NCBI GenBank assembly: GCA_002452425.1
Contig: DKFQ01000147.1
Coordinates: forward strand, 1 to 10,469
From: Sulfurimonas sp. UBA6792
Lineage (GTDB): Bacteria; Campylobacterota; Campylobacteria; Campylobacterales; Sulfurimonadaceae
Length of the DNA stretch: 10,469 nt
Reading direction: 5' to 3'
A program made the translations under genes and the position numbers. Positions 6,568 through 10,469 of the stretch are shown here, one piece after another; within the stretch, counting starts at the first letter, position 1, and each line of letters begins with the position of its first letter. The notes beneath the pieces are model-generated. The model did not search any database, was not told the origin of the DNA, and was given only the letters and a program-made list of their open reading frames with translations.

Positions 6568-7401
6568 CTATTTTATAACAAGAACATCTGTCGTGGATTG
6601 CTCTAGGATGTCAAAAGCAAAGAAACTCACATTTTGTGTAGCATGGATAACAAGCAAATCACGTTCAATCCCGACAGCTTCTTTTTGGAACATTTTTGGG
6701 TTTAAAGAGCTTCTCAAAGAGTATGCGGTGACATCTATCTCTTTTGGCAACATAAGAGAGTTGACAAATGTCTCTAACTCTTTTTGCGACTCCTCTTTGA
6801 TACTGTTTTCATAGGCTGCTACATCCTCTTCATTAAGTCCATAGCGGCTTATCTCAATAGCACTCGTGCTCATAAGATAGTATAGATTTACAAGGGTCAT
6901 TTTTGCACCCTCAAAAAGCTGTGCTGTCCTCTTGATGGCTGCTGCAGAAGCTTCAGACATATCTGTGAGAACCATAATGTCGTTATAAGTAAGTTCATGA
7001 TCATTCTTCATTACTAAAAGTGAAGTTTGCGCATGTTTGATGATCTCTTTTGTGTGGGAACCCATAAGAAACTCATTTAAAAAGTGTGTCTCTCCACTGT
7101 TGCCCATAATGATGATGTCCGCATTCAAAACTTGTGCAATATTGGCAATCTCTACTTTTACTTTACCGCTCACACAGTGAAAATTCTCTTTTTTAAGAGA
7201 GCTAAAGTTTTTGCCAAGCTCAAGAAAACCACTCTCTTTGAGGGCATCTAAATCTACTTTTTTTGAAAAAAATGAACTCTCCACTACATGAACGAGATGT
7301 AATTCTCCACCCATCTTGCGCGTAAAAGCAATAGCTTTTTCTAAAACAACATAACTACTCTTTGAAAAGTCTGTCGCAACCAGTGTTGTAAATTTTTGCA
7401 T
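6568..7401 (-). CDS. Universal stress protein, tandem UspA domains
   Basis: A 277-residue cytoplasmic protein with two UspA-like alpha/beta domains, about 1-133 and 139-277. Tandem Usp proteins bind ATP or other ligands and are induced by stress or growth arrest. The first domain begins with FTTLVATDFS (Asp11) and carries a nucleotide-binding loop GNSG at 100-103 with GS at 114-115. The spacing is G-x2-G-x10-G-S, one residue longer than the usual x9. The second domain begins IMVLTDMSE (Asp147) and ends in TTDVLVIK, but where the loop should lie (VIHATQNVSFFAFDILEQS) the glycines are missing, so it probably does not bind ATP; this asymmetry is common in tandem forms. The longest frame starts at a TTG (7407), but AAGGA is 7 nt before the ATG at 7401, so that start is chosen. 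It is first in an operon with a small membrane protein and divergent from htpG. Confidence 0.93.
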   Translation of the reverse strand: MQKFTTLVATDFSKSSYVVLEKAIAFTRKMGGELHLVHVVESSFFSKKVDLDALKESGFLELGKNFSSLKKENFHCVSGKVKVEIANIAQVLNADIIIMGNSGETHFLNEFLMGSHTKEIIKHAQTSLLVMKNDHELTYNDIMVLTDMSEASAAAIKRTAQLFEGAKMTLVNLYYLMSTSAIEISRYGLNEEDVAAYENSIKEESQKELETFVNSLMLPKEIDVTAYSLRSSLNPKMFQKEAVGIERDLLVIHATQNVSFFAFDILEQSTTDVLVIK

Positions 7402-7435
7402 AACCAATTCCTTATGTGAACTCTCTTTAGTGCAG

Positions 7436-7441
7436 ATTATA
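7436..7441 (-). promoter_or_regulatory. Putative -10 box for the universal stress operon
   Basis: On the minus strand this reads TATAAT (in GGCTATAATCTGC). The predicted transcript starts near 7429, with a 28-nt leader to the ATG at 7401. T-rich blocks lie upstream and no -35 is evident. Confidence 0.55.
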
Positions 7442-7532
7442 GCCTATTTGGGAAATATTTTTATGAACACGCTCTTTTTTACCTTCAAAAAATGTAGAAA
7501 CAAAAATGGCTGCTACATATAAACTAATCAAA

Positions 7533-7553
7533 CTTTAGTCATTAAGACTAAAG
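7533..7553. promoter_or_regulatory. HAIR-like inverted repeat, possible HspR operator
   Basis: The two halves CTTTAGT (7533-7539) and ACTAAAG (7547-7553) are separated by exactly 7 bases. The HspR-associated inverted repeat (HAIR) is CTTGAGT-N7-ACTCAAG; this site matches six of seven positions per half, with one symmetrical change. Arms AATCAA (7526-7531) and TTGATT (7558-7563) extend the dyad imperfectly. It is centred about 61 bp upstream of the predicted htpG transcription start, in the spacer shared with the universal stress operon. HspR is a known repressor of heat-shock genes in Helicobacter and Campylobacter. That HspR binds here is inference, and no hspR gene is in the window. Confidence 0.55.
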
Positions 7554-7588
7554 ATAGTTGATTTGATTTGCAATTATTAATCTTTTTT

Positions 7589-7597
7589 TGCTACTAT
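7589..7597 (+). promoter_or_regulatory. Putative extended -10 promoter of htpG
   Basis: TGCTACTAT gives a TGn extension directly before TACTAT, behind a run of seven T. The predicted start is near 7604, about 25 nt upstream of the htpG ATG, with AAGGA at 7616-7620 and an 8-nt spacer. It is the best-placed candidate in the spacer. Confidence 0.55.
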
Positions 7598-7628
7598 TCT
7601 TGAAATTTTTACCTAAAGGATTTCAAAG

Positions 7629-9521
7629 ATGGCAAAACATCAATTTCAAACAGAAGCAAATCAGATACTCAACCTTATGATTCACTCGCTCTACTCAAAC
7701 AAAGAGATATTTTTGCGTGAGCTAGTCTCTAACGCGTCAGATGCGATGGACAAACTCAACCTGCTCGTTTTAACAAACGACGCATACAAAGGCATCAGTT
7801 TCAACCCTCGCATCGATATCGTTGCAAACAAAGAGACAAAAACCCTCACTATCAAAGATAGCGGGATAGGTATGAATGAAGAGGATTTGATGAACAACCT
7901 CGGGACAATTGCCAAGTCAGGAACAAAGGCATTTTTAGAAAATCTCACGGGAGATCAGAAAAAAGATTCAAATCTTATCGGTCAGTTTGGTGTCGGTTTT
8001 TATGCTTGTTTTATGGTCGCACACAGAGTTGAAGTGACAACAAAAAAAGCAGGCGAAGAGCAAGCGTACCTCTGGATAAGCAAAGGTGATGGCGAGTTTG
8101 AGATAGAACATACAACGCAAGACGGTCACGGAACAACGATAGTGATGCACCTAAACGACGAAGATAGCGAGTTTTTAGATACATACAGAATTGAGAGTAT
8201 CATCAAAAAGTACTCAAACCACATTCCATTTCCGATTTTTATGGATAAAGAGAAGTTCGTTCCTGCAAAAAAAGATGATGAGGGCAAAGAGATAGAACCT
8301 TCAAGAACAGAGATAGAAAACAAGCAGATCAACCGTGCAAACGCACTTTGGACAATTTCAAAAAATGAGATAAAAGAGGAGGAGTACAAAGATTTTTACA
8401 GCTCTATCGCTCACTCTTCAGAAGAGCCTCTTGCATGGATGCACAACAAAGCAGAGGGTGCTATCGAGTACACAACACTCTTTTATATCCCAAGCAAAGC
8501 ACCGATGGATTTGTACAGAGTTGACTATCAAACGGGGATTAAGCTCTATATCAACCGTGTATTTATCACAGATGATGAAAAAGAGCTTATGCCGACTTAT
8601 ATGAGATTTTTGCGTGGTGTGATTGACTCAAAAGACCTTCCTCTCAATGTCTCTCGTGAGATTTTACAGTCAAATGCAGTGATGGCGAAGATAAAAAATG
8701 CCTCTGTTAAAAAAGTTCTCTCCGAACTTGCAAAAATGGCTACAAACGACAAAGAGAAGTACAAAACATTCTTTAAAGAGTTTGGAAATGTCCTCAAAGA
8801 GGGGCTTTACAGTGATTATGGCAACCGTGAGAAGATTTTGGAGCTTATGCAGTTTAACACTCTTAACTCTCCTGAGCCGGTAATGTTTGAAGAGTTTTTG
8901 AAAAATGTGGATGAGACGAAAAAAGAGATTTACTTTATTACGGGTAAAACATCTCTCTCTATGCTCAAAAACTCGCCTGCATTAGAGCGATTTAAGTCTC
9001 GCGGTATTGATGTTTTAGTGCTCAACGAAGAGATTGACACCATCATCTTCCCAATGGTAACGGAGTATAAAGAGTACAAGCTTGTTCACGTAAATGATGC
9101 AAAATTTGATGAAAATGAAGATGAGAAAAAAGCGCATGAAGAGGTGGCAAAAGAGTATGAAGGGCTTGCAAAAGAGCTCAAAAGCTCTTTGGGAGAGAGT
9201 ATAAAAGCTGTTGAAGTTACTTTTGATTTGGTTGATTCTCCTGTAAAACTCAAAGAAGATAAAGAAGACCCTGCATTTATGATGGCGCAAATCATGAGAC
9301 AGATGGGACAAAAGAGTGATGCACCTGCACCTGCACCGATTTTACAGATAAATCCTAAACATGAACTTATCGTAAAACTCAAAAACTCTGTTGACCAAAA
9401 CCTTATCAATGATGCAGCGCACCTTCTGCTTGATCAAGCAAAACTATTTGAGGGCGTAGAGCTAGAAGACACAACAGGCTTTATAACAAGACTTAATCGT
9501 GTTATTTCCAAAGCAATTTAG
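7629..9521 (+). CDS. htpG: Chaperone HtpG (bacterial Hsp90)
   Basis: An ATP-dependent cytoplasmic chaperone that works as a homodimer with DnaK on late folding of client proteins. The 630-residue protein is full length. The N-terminal GHKL ATPase domain (about 1-215) has ELVSNASDAMDKL (catalytic Glu31, magnesium-binding Asn35), DSGIGM (77-82) and GQFGVGFYACF (118-128). The middle domain (about 230-500) has LPLNVSREILQ with the conserved arginine at 343 that contacts the ATP phosphate. The C-terminal dimerisation domain follows an acidic stretch (about 490-520) and a short APAPAP linker near 565. The start is supported by AAGGA 8 nt upstream and by the conserved MAKHQFQTEA beginning. It has its own promoter and a hairpin after the stop, so it is probably monocistronic. 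A HAIR-like site upstream suggests heat-shock control through HspR. No key residue is missing. Confidence 0.98.
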   Translation: MAKHQFQTEANQILNLMIHSLYSNKEIFLRELVSNASDAMDKLNLLVLTNDAYKGISFNPRIDIVANKETKTLTIKDSGIGMNEEDLMNNLGTIAKSGTKAFLENLTGDQKKDSNLIGQFGVGFYACFMVAHRVEVTTKKAGEEQAYLWISKGDGEFEIEHTTQDGHGTTIVMHLNDEDSEFLDTYRIESIIKKYSNHIPFPIFMDKEKFVPAKKDDEGKEIEPSRTEIENKQINRANALWTISKNEIKEEEYKDFYSSIAHSSEEPLAWMHNKAEGAIEYTTLFYIPSKAPMDLYRVDYQTGIKLYINRVFITDDEKELMPTYMRFLRGVIDSKDLPLNVSREILQSNAVMAKIKNASVKKVLSELAKMATNDKEKYKTFFKEFGNVLKEGLYSDYGNREKILELMQFNTLNSPEPVMFEEFLKNVDETKKEIYFITGKTSLSMLKNSPALERFKSRGIDVLVLNEEIDTIIFPMVTEYKEYKLVHVNDAKFDENEDEKKAHEEVAKEYEGLAKELKSSLGESIKAVEVTFDLVDSPVKLKEDKEDPAFMMAQIMRQMGQKSDAPAPAPILQINPKHELIVKLKNSVDQNLINDAAHLLLDQAKLFEGVELEDTTGFITRLNRVISKAI

Positions 9522-9531
9522 TCGCTTGTAT

Positions 9532-9550
9532 GAGTGCTTTTGTAGCACTC
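9532..9550 (+). terminator. Hairpin downstream of htpG, probable terminator
   Basis: GAGTGCT (9532-9538) pairs with AGCACTC (9544-9550) around a TTTGT loop, beginning 11 nt after the htpG stop. The following bases CTCGCGAG are themselves palindromic, and a run of T appears only about 20 nt later, so termination may be weak or factor dependent. The arms read like CIRCE half-sites but in the reverse order. Confidence 0.5.
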
Positions 9551-9581
9551 CTCGCGAGTTTATGTCCATTTTTTAAAACTT

Positions 9582-9587
9582 TAGAAT
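9582..9587 (+). promoter_or_regulatory. Possible -10 box for the HPt-like gene
   Basis: TAGAAT behind a T-rich segment (a six-T run at about 9569-9574), with a predicted start of transcription near 9594 and a leader of about 26 nt to the ATG at 9620. It is a weak call; readthrough from htpG could also supply this gene. Confidence 0.3.
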
Positions 9588-9603
9588 CATAAGAGAAAAA
9601 AAT

Positions 9604-9627
9604 ATGTTATTTTACTTCCATGAATAG
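9604..9627 (+). other. Possible seven-codon leader ORF overlapping the next gene's start
   Basis: ATG at 9604 opens a frame encoding MLFYFHE and stops at TAG 9625-9627, which lies just inside the 168-residue gene starting at 9620. AAGAG at 9591-9595 is 8 nt before this ATG, whereas the downstream ATG has no recognisable ribosome-binding site. Translation of the short frame could deliver ribosomes to the gene by reinitiation. So short a frame can arise by chance. Confidence 0.25.
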
Positions 9628-10126
9628 TGATATAAGAGAAAAAAGGCGTCCTGAGAACGCTGAACTCCGCCGCAAAATCGACAGACTGTTACAAGATGGT
9701 GACACGTTTGTAAAACAAAATCTTGGACATTTGGATATTGCAAACTATAACTATGAGATAGAAGAAGCGATGGAAGAGCTCTCTTTAGAAAGAGAGATAG
9801 TTTTACAGCTTATAGAAGATTATGTTATTCAGATTTTAAAATCAAAAATCGCATTTTATGCTCTCATCCATAAGCTCAAAAAAGATATCCTCGAGGGCAG
9901 AGCGTTAGACTATACGGATATCAAGCACTTAGCACATAAAAATTTGGGTGTTGTGAGAAATCTACGCATAAAAGATGCACAAAAAATTCTCGAAGAGATG
10001 ATGGTTGAAGATAATTTGGATTATCTAAGACTTTACGCAAAAGCACTTGAAATCTCTGCCATAAAGCTCAACCCTCTTTGCGCTTATGAGACGCTCAATC
10101 TCATAGCAGTTAAAAATTCTCTCTGA
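9620..10126 (+). CDS. Protein with divergent HPt-like domain, function unknown
   Basis: A 168-residue, mainly helical, soluble protein with no membrane segment. The first 25 residues are highly charged (REKRRPENAELRRKIDR). From about 40 to 130 it follows the plan of a histidine phosphotransfer (HPt) domain: an acidic helix with EEAMEELSLEREIVLQLIEDYV, a linking helix, then IKHLAHKNLGVVRNLRI around His106. Canonical HPt domains have H-x-L-K-G followed by a small residue and often NLRI/NLGA; here the segment reads H-K-N-L-G, keeping the histidine and glycine but changing the L-K pair. It could be a phosphorelay intermediate with an altered site or a non-phosphorylated binding module. No kinase or response regulator is next to it. 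The ATG at 9620 is the only possible start in frame after the stop at 9590, but it lacks a ribosome-binding site. It ends directly against the convergent small membrane gene. The gene is real; the HPt assignment is inference. Confidence 0.75.
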   Translation: MNSDIREKRRPENAELRRKIDRLLQDGDTFVKQNLGHLDIANYNYEIEEAMEELSLEREIVLQLIEDYVIQILKSKIAFYALIHKLKKDILEGRALDYTDIKHLAHKNLGVVRNLRIKDAQKILEEMMVEDNLDYLRLYAKALEISAIKLNPLCAYETLNLIAVKNSL

Positions 10127-10294
10127 TTACTCCCTAAGGGATTGAGAGACTTCTTCAAGAATGTTGGCTGGTTTTTTGATAAGAAGTGCCTCTTCTTCTT
10201 TCGCAGGTAAAACAAAAGCAAGTATTATAAAAACAAATGCAAAAAAGATACCAACTAACACAGCGAGAACGACTTTTAGTTTGTGTTCATTCAC
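10127..10294 (-). CDS. Small single-pass membrane protein (55 aa), GTG start
   Basis: Reading the minus strand, a GTG at 10294-10292 opens a 55-codon frame ending in TAA at 10129-10127. The protein begins MNEHKLK, has one hydrophobic segment at about residues 8-30 (VVLAVLVGIFFAFVFIILAF), and ends with a charged tail of about 25 residues rich in Glu and Lys (AKEEEALLIKKPANILEEV). It would be anchored with Lys on the inside and the tail outside. No in-frame ATG is available and a stop lies three codons upstream, so GTG is the only start. It begins 4 bp after the stop of the upstream gene, so coupled translation is likely; the ribosome-binding site is weak. Its stop abuts that of the convergent HPt-like gene with no gap. 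I do not recognise a family. Its order after another gene, and the hydrophobic-then-charged pattern, support a genuine gene. Confidence 0.65.
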   Translation of the reverse strand: MNEHKLKVVLAVLVGIFFAFVFIILAFVLPAKEEEALLIKKPANILEEVSQSLRE

Positions 10295-10298
10295 TATT

Positions 10299-10469
10299 TT
10301 AATCTACTTTATTGAGGCTGTTTGAAGTCATATAAATCCAAAACTCTTTATGAGAGTAGCCTCTGTTTAAAAAGAAAATCTGCAAGATAGCTACTCTATA
10401 GAGCGTGACTGCCATTTTTGCGTAAGGCACAAACAGAGATAAACTCACAAGAAGTGATTGCTCTTTATC
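10299..10469 (-). CDS. Unidentified protein, C-terminal part only
   Basis: The minus-strand frame is open from the window edge to a TAA at 10301-10299, giving the last 56 residues of a gene whose start lies outside. The visible part has a moderately hydrophobic region (SLLVSLSLFVPYAKMAVTLY, then VAILQIFFLNRGY) and a polar end (SHKEFWIYMTSNSLNKVD). It may be a membrane-associated or compact helical protein; I cannot name a family. The next gene starts 4 bp downstream with GTG, so the two form an operon. That the frame is coding rests on its openness to the edge, its tight join to the next gene and its orientation, since no domain is recognised. Confidence 0.55.
   Translation of the reverse strand, partial: DKEQSLLVSLSLFVPYAKMAVTLYRVAILQIFFLNRGYSHKEFWIYMTSNSLNKVD

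Noticed and set aside
9318..9338. Short repeat of a CACCTG unit in htpG
   Set aside because: Encodes an Ala-Pro linker before the C-terminal domain; too short to be a repeat element and in frame with an otherwise normal HtpG.
9532..9550. Hairpin after htpG with arms GAGTGCT and AGCACTC, resembling a CIRCE element for HrcA
   Set aside because: CIRCE is TTAGCACTC-N9-GAGTGCTAA; here the half-sites are in the opposite order with a 5-base loop, and the element lies after the gene. A terminator stem is the simpler reading.

Overview
The window looks like an AT-rich chromosomal segment of a free-living member of the Campylobacterota, most like Sulfurimonas or a close relative. I infer this from the AT-biased codon use, AAGGA ribosome-binding sites about 7 nt before ATG, TATAAT-type -10 boxes behind T-rich stretches with no clear -35, a class II DAHP synthase, and a HAIR-like (HspR-type) operator near htpG. 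Nothing in the sequence names the species. I see no insertion sequence, prophage, CRISPR array, rRNA or tRNA.

Layout from left to right. At 1-1180 on the minus strand, a diguanylate cyclase gene runs into a CvpA-family membrane protein gene through a TAATG stop/start overlap; the CvpA gene is cut by the window edge. The 1220-1431 spacer holds a GC-richer block of nested inverted repeats and the promoter of the class II DAHP synthase gene (plus, 1432-2781). That gene converges on a Uup-type ABC-F ATPase gene (minus, 2798-4738), with a shared hairpin between them. The ABC-F gene is divergent from a beta-CASP metallo-beta-lactamase RNA hydrolase gene (plus, 4841-6238); their two -10 boxes lie about 30 bp apart. 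The RNase gene converges, with overlapping stop codons, on a two-gene minus-strand operon at 6235-7401: a tandem-domain universal stress protein followed by a small membrane protein. A 227-bp divergent spacer with the HAIR-like operator separates this operon from htpG (plus, 7629-9521). After an htpG hairpin comes a 168-residue protein (plus, 9620-10126) with a divergent HPt-like fold. The right end is a minus-strand pair: a 55-residue single-pass membrane protein starting with GTG, directly downstream of a truncated unidentified gene.

Most genes here are conserved core functions: aromatic amino acid synthesis, ribosome-associated ATPase, RNA processing, chaperone and stress response. There is no obvious new defence or biosynthetic system. 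The more unusual signals are small: the HAIR-like operator between two stress genes, the compact palindrome cluster at 1257-1336, the HPt-like protein with an altered phosphosite and a seven-codon overlapping leader ORF, and the very tight convergent gene ends. Several starts are best read as internal to the longest open frame, because the ribosome-binding site fits the later codon; those choices are given per gene.
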